Positions 8,548 through 19,294 are shown, counted from the first letter of the stretch. The stretch: DNA of 64,000 nucleotides from Myxococcota bacterium (GCA_963169045.1 CAUJDF010000011.1:62001-126000), one strand, 5' to 3'. Made by a program: numbers and translations. Notes: generated from the sequence alone by a model not told the origin.

Positions 8548-9102
8548 ATGAGCCCGCGCAGCTTCGATTCCCTGCCCGCCTGCTTCGAGCACCTGATCTG
8601 GTCCGATCCGGGCGCGCCTGCCGTCGTTCTGCGGCGGCCGGGCGGGCGCGACCGCATCTGGACGCGCGCCGCCGTCGAGCATCGCGCGGTGCGCATCGGC
8701 GCGCTCTGCGCCGGCCTCGGGCTCGCCGCCGACGCGCGCGTGGCGATCACCGGCCACGGCGCGCTCGACGTGCTGGCCGCCGCCTGGTACGTGCTCGCGA
8801 CGGGCCGCCTCCTGTGCGATGGCGCGGCCCCGTTCGCGCTCGACGACGCGACGCTCGCGCGCGCCGACGGCCTCCGCGAGCACTACGCGCTGCGCTGCGC
8901 GGTCATGGCCTTCGACGCCGCCGCCCACCTCGGTGGCACCGCCTACGGCCACCGCGCCCTGCTCCACGCCGTGCTGCGCGACGAGGTGGCCGCCGACGGC
9001 CTGCTGCTGTCGCGCTGCCTGCGCGCGCTCGCGACGGGCGCGCCCGTCGTCGTCGAGGCCGCGGGCCTGTCGAACGCGCGCGACGCGGTCTGCGCCGCCT
9101 GA
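8548..9102 (+). CDS. Short protein resembling the N-terminal part of an AMP-binding acyl-CoA synthetase
   Basis: 184 residues from ATG 8548. Residues ~5-95 follow the opening pattern of adenylate-forming enzymes: a 'FE......APAVV' start, then 'WTRAAVEHRAVRIGALCAGL', 'DARVAITGHGALDVLAAAW' and 'LATGRLL'. The middle motif that would bind AMP and the catalytic C-terminal subdomain are absent, and the gene ends cleanly at TGA without a frame opening downstream, so this is a stable short form or an old remnant rather than a fresh frameshift. No clear ribosome site; a longer start at 8455 is possible but adds Arg-rich sequence. Activity as a synthetase is unlikely. Confidence 0.55.
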   Translation: MSPRSFDSLPACFEHLIWSDPGAPAVVLRRPGGRDRIWTRAAVEHRAVRIGALCAGLGLAADARVAITGHGALDVLAAAWYVLATGRLLCDGAAPFALDDATLARADGLREHYALRCAVMAFDAAAHLGGTAYGHRALLHAVLRDEVAADGLLLSRCLRALATGAPVVVEAAGLSNARDAVCAA

Positions 9103-9104
9103 CA

Positions 9105-9851
9105 TCATCGCGTCCGCCGCGAGGCGCTCGCGGCGGCGAGCAGCACCCCGGCGGCGACGGAGACGTTGAGCGACTGCACGGCGCCGGTCCCCGGGATGCG
9201 CACGCGCTCCTTGCACGCGAGGCGCACCGCGGGGCTCAGGCCCTCGGCCTCGTTGCCGAAGACGAGGCAGAGCGGACGCGGCAGCGGCTGATCGAACGCG
9301 CCGCGCTTCGCCTCGGGCTCGGCGCCGACCACGCGGAACCCCGCCGCGCCGAGCTCCCCGAGCGCCGTCGACAGCTCCTCGACCCCTACGCACGCGAGCA
9401 CCTCCGCCCCGCCCTGCGCCACGCGCACCGCCGCGGCGCTCAGCGACGCCTGCCGCGGCTCCTTCGGAAAGATGACGCCCTGCGCCCCGAAGTACGCCGC
9501 GCTGCGCAGGATCGCGCCGAGGTTGTGCGGGTTGCCGATGCCGTCGAGCGCCACGAGCAGCCCCTCCGGTCCCCGCGCGCGCTCGATGAGCGCCTCGAGG
9601 GGCAGGAGCGGCAGCGGATCGGCGACCACGACCACCCCTTCGTGATGGACGCTCTTCGCGACGCGCTCGAGCTCGTCCGGGGGTACCTCCCGGTACGGTC
9701 GCTTGCGGGCGGCGGCCGCCTTGAGCAGCGGACCGACGTCGCGGCGGCGTGCCTCGACGTAGAGCACGCGGTGGATGGCGTCGGGGCGGTGGCGCGCGAC
9801 GGCCAGGGCCGCCTGCACGCCGTAGACGAGGGACTCGGAGGGACGAGGCAT
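9105..9851 (-). CDS. SpoU/TrmH-family 2'-O-ribose RNA methyltransferase (RlmB-like)
   Basis: 248 residues with the complete SPOUT signature: motif 1 'NPHNLGAILRSAAYFG', motif 2 'LCLVFGNEAEGLS', motif 3 'IPGTGAVQSLNVSVAAGVLL', the last two forming the knotted SAM site. The N-terminal ~85 residues form the substrate-binding domain seen in RlmB-type enzymes ('VYGVQAALAV'). Expected role: methylation of a ribose 2'-OH in 23S rRNA or tRNA; the exact nucleotide cannot be assigned. The ATG at 9851 is 8 nt from a convincing -10, with no Shine-Dalgarno, which fixes this start over longer upstream alternatives. Divergent from the TrmN6-type gene. Confidence 0.9.
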   Translation of the reverse strand: MPRPSESLVYGVQAALAVARHRPDAIHRVLYVEARRRDVGPLLKAAAARKRPYREVPPDELERVAKSVHHEGVVVVADPLPLLPLEALIERARGPEGLLVALDGIGNPHNLGAILRSAAYFGAQGVIFPKEPRQASLSAAAVRVAQGGAEVLACVGVEELSTALGELGAAGFRVVGAEPEAKRGAFDQPLPRPLCLVFGNEAEGLSPAVRLACKERVRIPGTGAVQSLNVSVAAGVLLAAASASRRTR

Positions 9852-9859
9852 GGTGGCGG

Positions 9860-9888
9860 AGCATAGGAGGCACCGTCGCGCCCGCCAA
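9860..9888 (-). promoter_or_regulatory. Promoter of the SpoU methyltransferase gene
   Basis: Minus strand TTGGCG (9888-9883), 17-nt spacer, TATGCT (9865-9860); the ATG begins 8 nt further on. A plus-strand TACCCT at 9893-9898 lies 8 nt before the divergent ATG at 9907 and may serve that gene, though it has no good -35. Confidence 0.55.
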
Positions 9889-9906
9889 GTGCTACCCTGC
9901 GGGCCG

Positions 9907-10764
9907 ATGGACGCCGCACGACGAGAGGAACGGCGCGCGCGCCTGCGCGCCGGCTGGACGCCGCCCGGGCCGCGGGCCGCCGGCACCCGCGACCTCGGCC
10001 CCGGCGAGGGCGAGACGCTCGACGCGCTCGTCGGCGACTGGTGCGTCTTCCAGCTCCGCGACGGGCACCGCCACAGCGCCGACGACCTGCTCGTCGCGTG
10101 GTTCGCCGGCGAAGCGGTTCGCGCCCGCGGCCTGACGCCGGCCCGCCTGCTCGACCTCGGCGCCGGCATCGGCTCCGTCGGGTTCATGATGGCCTGGCAG
10201 TTCCCGCAAGCGCGGCTCGTCGCGGTCGAGGCGCAGCCGGTCAGCCATCGGCTGTCGCGCCGATCGGCGGCCTACAACGGCATCGACGGCCGAATCGACT
10301 TGCGTCTCGGGGACTTCCGTGATCCGGCGGTCTTGCCCGAACGCGCCGCGTTCGACGTCGTGACCGGCAGCCCGCCCTACTTCCGCGAGGACGAGGGGCG
10401 CGTCAGCGACCGCCCCCAGCGCGGTCCGTGCCGCTTCGAGCTCCGCAGCGGCGTCGAGGACTATGTCGCCGCCGCCGCCCGGGCGCTCGCCCAAGGCGGC
10501 GTCTTCGGCCTCGTGATGCCGACGTTCGCCGAGGCGCGCATCGACGCGGCCGCCGCAGCGGACGGCCTCGCCGTCGTCGATCGCCTGCACGTCGCCTTCA
10601 AACAGGGCCGCCCCGCGGCGCTCGTGCTGTGCGCGCTGCAGCGCGCGGGGGCGCCCGTGGCGGCGTCGCGGCCGGCGCTCGTGCTGCGCGACACCGACGG
10701 CCGCCGCAGCGAGGCCTTCCGCGCGGTGCGTCGCGCGATGGGCTTCCCGCCGGGGGCCTGGTGA
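9907..10764 (+). CDS. TrmN6-type SAM-dependent methyltransferase
   Basis: 285 residues. Class I SAM fold with motif I 'LLDLGAGIGSVGFMMAW' and an acidic ribose-binding strand 'LVAVEAQP'. The catalytic motif IV reads 'TGSPPYF' where tRNA m6A enzymes of the YfiC/TrmN6 group normally have NPPYF, so the Asn is replaced by Ser. The 'KQGRPAALVLCALQRAG' region fits the same family. Likely substrate is an adenine in tRNA or another amino group; the Ser substitution makes the exact chemistry uncertain. Start ATG 9907 lies 8 nt after a TACCCT -10-like box. The stop overlaps the siroheme gene by four bases (GTGA). Confidence 0.8.
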   Translation: MDAARREERRARLRAGWTPPGPRAAGTRDLGPGEGETLDALVGDWCVFQLRDGHRHSADDLLVAWFAGEAVRARGLTPARLLDLGAGIGSVGFMMAWQFPQARLVAVEAQPVSHRLSRRSAAYNGIDGRIDLRLGDFRDPAVLPERAAFDVVTGSPPYFREDEGRVSDRPQRGPCRFELRSGVEDYVAAAARALAQGGVFGLVMPTFAEARIDAAAAADGLAVVDRLHVAFKQGRPAALVLCALQRAGAPVAASRPALVLRDTDGRRSEAFRAVRRAMGFPPGAW

Positions 10765-11333
10765 ACGCGCGTCGTCCCGGGTTTCCCGTCGAGCTGCGGC
10801 TCGAAGGACGACGCGTGCTCGTCGTCGGCGGCGAGGCCGAGGACAAGGTCCGCCGCGCGCTCGAGTGCGGCGCCGTCGTGACGCTCGTCGCCGGCGAGCT
10901 GCCGCCAGTGCTCGCCGCGCTCGCCGAGGTGGGCCTGCTGACGTGGCATCGCCGCGCGCTCGAGCCGCGAGACCTCGACGAAGCCGACCTCGTGCTCTTC
11001 ACGCCGCGCGGCGTGCCGGAGCTCGCGGGGCAGGTGGCGGCCGCGTGCCGCGCGCGGCGCGTCCCCGTCTGGACGCACGACCACCTGCCGGGCTGCGACT
11101 TCACGCTGACGGCGCTCGTCGAGGCCGGACCGGTCCGCGTCGCGGTGAGCAGCGGCGGGCGTGCCCCCGCCCTCGTCCGCGCGGTGCGCCACGTCCTCGA
11201 ACGCCTCCTCGACGCCGACTTCGCGGCCTGGGCCGAGTCCGTCTCGCGCGCCCGGGGGACCGAAGCGCCCGACGAGCGGCGCGCTCGAGCCGAGCGGCTC
11301 CGCCTCGAAGGCCGCCTGCGGTGGGACGAGTGA
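10761..11333 (+). CDS. Precorrin-2 dehydrogenase / sirohydrochlorin ferrochelatase-like protein
   Basis: 190 residues starting at GTG 10761, inside the stop of the preceding gene. The N-terminal NAD-binding region is visible: 'FPVELRLEGRRVLVVGGEAE' followed by 'KVRRALECGAVVTLV', then 'DEADLVLFTPRG' and 'DFTLTALVEAGPVRVAVSSG'. This is the bifunctional module (CysG N-terminal part, Met8/SirC type) that oxidises precorrin-2 and may insert iron to make siroheme. The GGGxG-type site is slightly altered (VVGGEAEDK). It lacks the uroporphyrinogen methyltransferase half, as in stand-alone SirC proteins. Confidence 0.85.
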   Translation: MNARRPGFPVELRLEGRRVLVVGGEAEDKVRRALECGAVVTLVAGELPPVLAALAEVGLLTWHRRALEPRDLDEADLVLFTPRGVPELAGQVAAACRARRVPVWTHDHLPGCDFTLTALVEAGPVRVAVSSGGRAPALVRAVRHVLERLLDADFAAWAESVSRARGTEAPDERRARAERLRLEGRLRWDE

Positions 11334-11401
11334 GCTTTCCCTTGCCCCGAACCGGCCGACATGGAACACACTGTAGGTTCGGTCGTGGAGGAGGTTCCGC
11401 G

Positions 11402-11976
11402 GTGCTACGTCCGTTCGCAGTCGCGGCCGGCGTCGGGATCGCCGGCGCAGGCTGCGGCGACGTCGTCGAGGCCGACGACGCCGGGCCGGCCGGCAGCGCC
11501 GACGCCGGACCCGCCGCCAGCGCCGACGCGACGCCCGACGCTGCGGCGCCGCCGGGCCCGGTGTGGATCGTCGTCGACGACGTGACGACCGGCCTGCTCG
11601 TGGGACCGTACGCCGGGAGCGACGTCGACGCCGTCGACTGGGCGTGCCCCGCGGGCGGCGCGGGCCACGGAACCGCCGTGAACGACCGCCGCGAAGGCGC
11701 GCCCGCCGCGACCCCGGCGGAGCGTGCGCTCGGCCCCGCCGACGGCCCCTGCGACCCGCCCGCCGCCTGCGCCGCCTCCCTCGGGGCCGGCGGCTGGGTG
11801 GCGCTCGCCGCCGACGTCGCCTCCCTCTCGGGCTGCGAGGTCACCGTCCACGAGCTCGCCGATCAGGCCGGCGAAGCCTTCGAGGTCTGGGTGTGCCGGG
11901 GACCCGAGCTCGGCGACGGCTGCGAGGGGCCGCTGTTCGGCGGCGGGGACGGCGCGACGACGCGAGGCACGATCCC

Positions 11977-11980
<4 letters not shown>
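11402..11980 (+). CDS. Predicted lipoprotein with Asp/Ala-rich linker, function unknown
   Basis: 192 residues. GTG 11402 follows a strong AGGAGG. The leader is short with a lipobox-like 'IAGAGC', placing a lipid on the Cys. An Ala/Asp/Gly/Pro linker of about 30 residues, typical of surface lipoproteins in this genome, leads to a compact C-terminal domain beginning 'PVWIVVDDVTTG' and holding about eight cysteines, probably disulfide-bonded. Its stop overlaps the ATG of the pilin-like gene (ATGA), so the two are made together and the lipoprotein may serve the same envelope structure. No family recognised. Confidence 0.75.
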
Positions 11981-13605
<1,625 letters not shown>

Positions 13606-13680
13606 CGTCTCTTTTCAGCGGCACACCACTTGCTAAGTGTCTCGCTCGCAGTTTGACGGGGGAAAGGAGACACCCGAACC

Positions 13681-14820
13681 ATGCGACACTGGTCTCTCAC
13701 CGCGGCCGCCGCGGCGCTGGCGGCCTCGATGATCACGGCGTGCGATGACGAGGGCGGCGCGAAGTCCTCGCCCGACGCGGGCGGCGCCGACGCTGCGCCG
13801 CTGACGCCCGACGGCGGTGGCGGCGCGGGCGGCGCCGGCGGCGAAGGCGGCGCCGGCGGGCAGGGCGGCGCCGGGGGCGCGACGCCCGACGCCGGGCCCG
13901 ACCCGGACGCCGCGGCCGGGGGCGCCGGCGGCTCGCCGATGCCCGACGCGGACGTGCCCGACCCTGACATGGGTGTCATGGATGCGGCGATCGATGCGGC
14001 ACCCGATGGCGCCCTCCCCGACGCGCTGCCGCCGATCATCGACGGCGGCGCGGCCTGCGGCGCGGACATGCCCTGCGGCGAGGAGGAGTCGTGCGAGAAC
14101 GGCGCCTGCCTCCCCGATCTGCGCCCCACCGTCTACCGCATGATCGACGGCGAGGTGCTCGCGCCCGAGTCGGCCGCGGCCGAGCTGCGCGCCGCCCTGC
14201 TGCTCGCGGTCGAGCAGGGCGACCTCAACCTCATGTTCGAGCCGGCCGGCTACCTCGAAGACGGCCGCTACCGCTTCTACATGGGCAGCGGCAACCCCGA
14301 CGCCAACGACGACGGCCAGTTCGACGGCGAGTACGTCTGGCGGCACAACCTGCCGATCCTCGACGTCATCGGCCACTGGCGCGACAACGCCGGCGCGCGG
14401 CGCTTCCACCAGGACGGCAACGGCACGTTCCAGCTCAACGTGCCCACCGGCCGCGTGCGCAACGCCGACGGCGACCAGGTTTCGTGCTTCACGCGCATCC
14501 CCGTCGTCACCGAGGAGCTGCTGCTGCAGTCGACGCTCGGCGCCGAGGACGCGCGCCAGCTCGCCGGCGAGGTCGAGGGCTTCATCACCGTCGAGGAGAT
14601 CGACAAGATCCAGTTCGAGTTCGGCGGGGCGACCATCCGCTTCCGCGACTTCCTCGAGGGGGATCCGCCCGATCGCGACACCAACGGTGACGGCGAGGCC
14701 GATGCCTACTCCTTCCACCTGCGCGTGATCGCCGAGCCGGTGCCCTTCGACGATCCCGACGAGACCCGCGACCCCGACCCGCCCAACCAGCGCGACCCGG
14801 CCTGCGACCAGGCCAACTAG
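13681..14820 (+). CDS. Lipoprotein carrying the same C-terminal domain as the pilin-like protein
   Basis: 379 residues. The signal peptide ends in the lipobox 'MITAC'; a Gly/Ala/Asp/Pro linker covers residues 25-125. The C-terminal ~230 residues match the end of the pilin-like protein in order: a helix ending 'AVEQGDLNLMF' (pilin 'AVQNKQLNLIV'), 'GEVEGFITVEEIDKIQF' (pilin 'VVEGFLLERDAKRFKI'), and the calcium-loop-like 'DTNGDGEADAYSF' (pilin 'DLNKDGDEDAWKL'). ATG 13681 has AAGGAG upstream. A perfect inverted repeat CACTT-GCT-AAGTG sits at 13627-13639 before the gene. One domain is thus presented both on a pilin stem and on a lipid anchor. Confidence 0.8.
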   Translation: MRHWSLTAAAAALAASMITACDDEGGAKSSPDAGGADAAPLTPDGGGGAGGAGGEGGAGGQGGAGGATPDAGPDPDAAAGGAGGSPMPDADVPDPDMGVMDAAIDAAPDGALPDALPPIIDGGAACGADMPCGEEESCENGACLPDLRPTVYRMIDGEVLAPESAAAELRAALLLAVEQGDLNLMFEPAGYLEDGRYRFYMGSGNPDANDDGQFDGEYVWRHNLPILDVIGHWRDNAGARRFHQDGNGTFQLNVPTGRVRNADGDQVSCFTRIPVVTEELLLQSTLGAEDARQLAGEVEGFITVEEIDKIQFEFGGATIRFRDFLEGDPPDRDTNGDGEADAYSFHLRVIAEPVPFDDPDETRDPDPPNQRDPACDQAN

Positions 14821-14852
14821 CCTCGCGTTCATTCCCCGGTATACTCCCGCGC

Positions 14853-15341
14853 ATGGAGCTCGCCGAAGGTCTGGTCGTCACCATCGAGTACTCGCTGCGC
14901 GACGCGAGCGGCCAGGTACTCGAGTCCTCCACCGCGCGTGGTCCCATCAGCTTCCGCATGGGGTCGACGCGCATGCTCCCAGGCCTCGAGCGGGCCATGC
15001 AGGGCATGCGCGTCGGCGAGATGCGCACGGGCGTGATCCCCGCCGGGCAGCTCGTCCCGCGGGAGCTCACGTCCAGCCGGCGCGTCGGCCTCGACGAGTT
15101 TCCCGAGGGGGTCGACCCCCAGCCGGGACAGCGCTTCCGCGCCCGCGCCGACGACGGCAACCCCGTCATGTTCGAGGTTCGGGAGCGCGACGGCGCGGCC
15201 GTCGTCGTGCAGCTCCTGCACGTGCTCCACGACGTCGAGGTGCACTTCGAAGTCCGCGTCCTCGCCGCCCGCCGCACGAACGTGCCGCCGCCGCCTCCCG
15301 CCGAAGTCCCCGATCTGACTGAAGAATTGCTCGAAGACTAG
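14853..15341 (+). CDS. FKBP-type peptidyl-prolyl isomerase, SlyD-like
   Basis: 162 residues. The SlyD order is clear: opening 'VVTIEYSLRDASGQVLESS', the FKBP turn 'MLPGLERAMQGMRVGEMR', then an insert-in-flap chaperone region and the closing 'VEVHFEVRVLAAR' that replaces the usual PLAGKDL.FEV. The usual His-rich metal-binding tail is missing; a Pro stretch and an acidic end replace it. Role: folding helper and prolyl isomerase in the cytosol. A TATACT box (14840-14845) is 7 nt before the ATG, with no Shine-Dalgarno, consistent with a leaderless message. Confidence 0.88.
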   Translation: MELAEGLVVTIEYSLRDASGQVLESSTARGPISFRMGSTRMLPGLERAMQGMRVGEMRTGVIPAGQLVPRELTSSRRVGLDEFPEGVDPQPGQRFRARADDGNPVMFEVRERDGAAVVVQLLHVLHDVEVHFEVRVLAARRTNVPPPPPAEVPDLTEELLED

Positions 15342-15342
15342 C

Positions 15343-15362
15343 GCCGGCCCGGGCGGGCCGGC
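15343..15362. terminator. Hairpin in the gap between convergent genes
   Basis: Perfect 8-bp stem GCCGGCCC / GGGCCGGC with a 4-nt loop, in the 27-nt gap between the SlyD-like gene and the FG-GAP lipoprotein gene. No T-run, so termination strength is uncertain; it could act on both strands. Confidence 0.5.
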
Positions 15363-15368
15363 CGCGGC

Positions 15369-18300
15369 TCACTCGGGACCGAAGACCTCTTCGATGGCGC
15401 CCGGCTGGACGCCGTCGAGGTTGCGGCGATCTCCGCCTGCCAGGCCCTTGTCGATGTAGTGCACGACGAAGTCGGCGGCCTGGGCGACGCCCATCGTGAC
15501 GATGGTCGGGCCGAAGATGGACGCGACGAGCGCGCGATCGGCCCCGGCGTTGGCGTCGAGGTTGGCTGCGATCCACACGCCGACCGAGTCGTTGGGGCCC
15601 GCCTGCCCGCGGCGGGCGCGGCGGATGTCGAGGCGGACGATGCGGAAGCCCTGCGCCGTCACGCTGCGGTTGGAGCGCACGAGCTGGAGGCCGTCCTCGG
15701 TGGGCACGAGGAGGTCGAAGTCGCCGTCGCCGTCGACGTCGCTCACGTGCGGCTGCGCCGTGGGGACGAGCACGGGCAGGCCGGACGCGGCGTTCTCGCG
15801 GCGCGTGAAGCCGGCCTCGCCGCCGCGCCAGTACTCGAGACCAGCGGCGCCGCCGAGCATCACGTCGTCGAGCGCGTCGGCGTCGAAGTCGGCGATCGCC
15901 GCGAAGGGCGCCGCCTCGGCGGGCGCGAGGCCGCGCGCCTCGACGGTCCACGTCCGGGCGACGGGGTCCGCCAGGTAGAAGCGCGGGTTGGCGCCCGCGG
16001 CGAAGACGTCGAGATCGCCGTCGCGGTCGGCGTCGATGGGCAGCACGCGGGCGGCGCCTGCGCTGGCGAAGCCGCTGCCCTCGGCGACGGCGGCGAAGTT
16101 CCCTTCGCGATCACTGGTGTAGGCGGTGGCCGTCGTGTCGGAGACGAGGACGGCGTCCTGGAGGCGATCGGCGCTGAGGTCGAGGAGGAGCGCGCCGGTG
16201 GCGGTGCGCGCGACCTCGAGGCCGCGCTCCTCGGCCGGATCGGACGCGAAGCCGCCGGCGCCGTCGCCATAGAGCAGCGTCGAGTCGATGCCCGCGAGGA
16301 CGAGCAGGTCGAGGTGGCCGTTGCGGTCCACGTCGCCGACGACCAGATCCTGAACGATGAGGCCCTCGGGGGCTCCGGGGGCGCCGGAGAGCTCGAAGTT
16401 GCCGTTGCCGCGGCCGAGCCGGAGCTCGACGTGGTCGTCCGTGCCGATCGCGAGGTCGGCGTGGCCGTCGTTGTTGAAGTCACCGAGGCCCGCGGCGCGC
16501 ACCGACACGTCCTCGGGCAGCCCGGAGACCTCCGCTGGACGGCCGATGAACGTGCCGTCGGCCTGCTGCAGGTACACCGCCGAGACGCCCGCCTCGTCGC
16601 CGCTGAGCGCGACGAGGTCGCGGCGGCCGTCGGCGTCGAGATCGGCGCTGCCGATCCAGGCGATGTGGGTGGCGGTCTCGAGGCCGAGCCGCTCGGCGTC
16701 GGTCGCGGCGAAGTCGAGCACGCGGACCTCGACCTCGGTCGCGATGCTCTCGTTGCCGGCGCGATCGAGCGCGAAGACCGTGACACGGTTCTGCCCCGCG
16801 ACGAGCGGCACGCCGGTCGCCGTCCAGGTGCGGCCGTCGGGCGCGATGTGCGCGGCCACGCCGTTGACGTTGACCGAGGCGATGCCGCTGCCGCCAGCGC
16901 CGTCGTCGGCGGTGCCGGTGACGAAGAGCGTCGACTCGACCGCCTCGCCGGCCTCCGGCGAGAGGATCACGACCGCCGGTTCGTCGAGGTCGCGCAGCAC
17001 GTTGGCGAACACCCGGCCGACGAGGCCGACGCGATCGGTGGCCTGGACGGAGATCTGGTTGTCGCCCTCCTCGAGCGGCACGCGGGCGATGGCCAGGGTC
17101 GACCCGTCGGGCTGCGCTTCGAGGCGCGCGACGACCCCGCCGATGCGGACCTCGGCGACCCCCGAGTCGGCGTCGACCACGCGGGCGCGCACCTCGATTT
17201 CCGGCGCGATCGTCGCCGCCCCCGCGCCGGGCGCGACGACCTCGACCGTAGGCGCGGCGGCGTCGACCACGACGCGCCGGCGGAGGTTGGCGACGTTGCC
17301 GACGGCGTCACGGGCGAGGAAGTTGAGGTCGTGGGGGCCGGCGCCGATCGCGCTGCGGACGGTGAAGGCGCCGCCGTCGCCGACGAGGACCGGCTGATTG
17401 TCGACGACCAGCGCGTTGCCGGCGACGCCGCAGCCGGAGTCGATCAGCCGGCCGCCGAGCGAGACGCGGCCCGCCTCGTCCGCCGCGACGAAGGCCCCCT
17501 CGGCGAAGTCGAGCTCGATCGTCGGCGGCGTGCGATCGACGGTGATGGTCACCGCCGCGCTGCCGGTGCGGTTCGCGACGTTGCGGGCGGTCACCGTCAG
17601 GCGCCGGTTCGCGCCCTCGCCGACCGGCACCTCGGCGGAGAAGTTGCCGTTGCGCAGCGCGGCCACGATGCCGCCGGGATCGACGCTGACCGTGTCAACG
17701 CGGCTCTCGAAGTCGGTGGCGCGGCCGGAGACCGTGACCGACTGGCCGCCGACGCAGGCGCCGTTTACCGGGCTGTCGACGACGACCACCGGATCGGTGC
17801 TGTCGACGACCACGCTGATCTGGGACGACGCGGTCTGGCCCGCGCGGCTCGTGGCGATGGCGCGGATGGTGTACTCGGCGCTGTTCGGCAGGTTGACCGT
17901 GCCGCACCACGCGCCGCCGGGCTGAAGCTCGGCCACGGTCGGGTTCCCGGCCACCTCGAGGCGCACCGAGGTCGTCGTGGGGCAGGCGCGTCCGCACACC
18001 TCGATCTGGCCGGCGGCGAGGATGGCGCCGTTCTGCGGCGTCTCGATGTTGGCGCAGGGCGGCTCCGTCTCGACGAAGACGCGGATCGTCTCGCAATCCT
18101 GGTTGGTCGCGACGTCGACGGCGCAGACCTGGATGCTGTTCGCCCCGGGGAAGACGGCGAGCGCGGCGAATGCGTAGCGGCCCTCAGCGTCGGGATGCGC
18201 GTCCTCGACGCGCCGATCGCCGGGGCGCGGTCCGGTGACGGTGGCGCGGACCAGGACGTCCATCGGGTTGCCACCGGGCTCCGTGACCGCGCCGCTCAGC

Positions 18301-19274
18301 GGGATCGAGCGCAGCGCGACCGCCGTGTCGTCGGCCGGCGTGTCGATGGTGATCTCGGGCGCCGTGCCGTCGAACCTCAGGACGAACGCGTCCTCCGCGC
18401 TCGCGTTGCCGAGCGTGTCGAACGCCTGCAGCAGGATCGGGTTCGCGCCCGCGGCGAGCGCGACGTCGAACTCGATGCACTCGCCCGCGCAGGGCATGAG
18501 ACAGCGGCCGTCCTCGCGGATGCGATCCTCGTCGACCTGCAGATCGCGGACCCGAGCCCGGATCATCCCGATGCCGTGCGCGTCGTCGACGCATGCGCGC
18601 ACCGTCGCGACCTCCTCGTTGGTGAGGAGGTCGTCGACCGGCGGGTTCTCGCGCGTCACGGTGGGCCCGGTGCGATCGGCCACGATCGTGATGCGATCCG
18701 AGCAGCGGTGGCCCTGGTCGTCCTCGACCTCGAGCACGAACGGGTTGTCGCCCTCGGCCAGGTTGGCGATGTAGGTGGCGGTGCCGTCGGCCTCGAGGGT
18801 CAGCGGCATCCCGTTGAGCCGCACCGACAACGCGTCGTTCGGCGTGTCGGCGTCGGTGACGGTGACGGTGACGCCCTCCGAGACGATGTTCGTGAGGCGG
18901 TTCTCGGCGAGCGGCGAGGTGATCGCGCAGCGGGGCCCTTGCGGCACATGCGCGTCGGGGCGCCCCATGTCGGCGGGCACGTCGGCGTCGCCGGGGCTGC
19001 CGTCGGGCGGCAGGGCGCCATCGACCTCCGCGTCGCCGCCGCCCTGCCCCATGTCGTCGACCGGCCCCGCGTCGGAGGTGACGTCGCCGTCGACGCGGCC
19101 CGCGTCGGGCGTCGTGAGCGGGATGTCGCCGATGCAGATGCCTTCCTTGCAGACGCCGGGGGCGCACTCGTCGTCGGAAGTGCACTCCTCGGGGTCGAGG
19201 ATCAGGCTGCAGGCCCCGAGCGGGGCGGCGAGCAGTGCCAGGAGGGCTGCGGAACGTCGCACCCTGACGTTCAT
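15369..19274 (-). CDS. Giant FG-GAP/Ig-like repeat lipoprotein
   Basis: About 1301 residues. ATG 19274 follows GGGGAG; it gives a signal peptide with lipobox 'PLGAC'. A Cys motif ('CTSDDECAPGVC') and an Asp/Gly/Pro linker come first. Residues ~130-880 are a row of Ig/cadherin-like modules ending in 'DRTGP', 'DRTPP' or 'DAAAP' joints. The C-terminal ~400 residues hold FG-GAP/VCBS-type repeats with calcium loops: 'DLDADGRRDLV', 'DFNNDGHADLAIG', 'DVDRNGHLDLLV', 'DRDGDLDVFAAG'. Such repeats fold as a beta-propeller used for adhesion. It is the last gene after the PEGA kinase and TPR/PEGA protein on the same strand, so probably an exported surface adhesin of the same operon. A longer start at 19292-19295 is possible but worse. 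Confidence 0.85.
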   Translation of the reverse strand: MNVRVRRSAALLALLAAPLGACSLILDPEECTSDDECAPGVCKEGICIGDIPLTTPDAGRVDGDVTSDAGPVDDMGQGGGDAEVDGALPPDGSPGDADVPADMGRPDAHVPQGPRCAITSPLAENRLTNIVSEGVTVTVTDADTPNDALSVRLNGMPLTLEADGTATYIANLAEGDNPFVLEVEDDQGHRCSDRITIVADRTGPTVTRENPPVDDLLTNEEVATVRACVDDAHGIGMIRARVRDLQVDEDRIREDGRCLMPCAGECIEFDVALAAGANPILLQAFDTLGNASAEDAFVLRFDGTAPEITIDTPADDTAVALRSIPLSGAVTEPGGNPMDVLVRATVTGPRPGDRRVEDAHPDAEGRYAFAALAVFPGANSIQVCAVDVATNQDCETIRVFVETEPPCANIETPQNGAILAAGQIEVCGRACPTTTSVRLEVAGNPTVAELQPGGAWCGTVNLPNSAEYTIRAIATSRAGQTASSQISVVVDSTDPVVVVDSPVNGACVGGQSVTVSGRATDFESRVDTVSVDPGGIVAALRNGNFSAEVPVGEGANRRLTVTARNVANRTGSAAVTITVDRTPPTIELDFAEGAFVAADEAGRVSLGGRLIDSGCGVAGNALVVDNQPVLVGDGGAFTVRSAIGAGPHDLNFLARDAVGNVANLRRRVVVDAAAPTVEVVAPGAGAATIAPEIEVRARVVDADSGVAEVRIGGVVARLEAQPDGSTLAIARVPLEEGDNQISVQATDRVGLVGRVFANVLRDLDEPAVVILSPEAGEAVESTLFVTGTADDGAGGSGIASVNVNGVAAHIAPDGRTWTATGVPLVAGQNRVTVFALDRAGNESIATEVEVRVLDFAATDAERLGLETATHIAWIGSADLDADGRRDLVALSGDEAGVSAVYLQQADGTFIGRPAEVSGLPEDVSVRAAGLGDFNNDGHADLAIGTDDHVELRLGRGNGNFELSGAPGAPEGLIVQDLVVGDVDRNGHLDLLVLAGIDSTLLYGDGAGGFASDPAEERGLEVARTATGALLLDLSADRLQDAVLVSDTTATAYTSDREGNFAAVAEGSGFASAGAARVLPIDADRDGDLDVFAAGANPRFYLADPVARTWTVEARGLAPAEAAPFAAIADFDADALDDVMLGGAAGLEYWRGGEAGFTRRENAASGLPVLVPTAQPHVSDVDGDGDFDLLVPTEDGLQLVRSNRSVTAQGFRIVRLDIRRARRGQAGPNDSVGVWIAANLDANAGADRALVASIFGPTIVTMGVAQAADFVVHYIDKGLAGGDRRNLDGVQPGAIEEVFGPE

Positions 19275-19294
19275 CCGGTCTCCCCACGCCATCA

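Noticed and set aside
13627-13639. CACTT-GCT-AAGTG palindrome as a terminator or operator
   Set aside because: Only 5-bp arms and no T-run; kept as a note, too weak to call.
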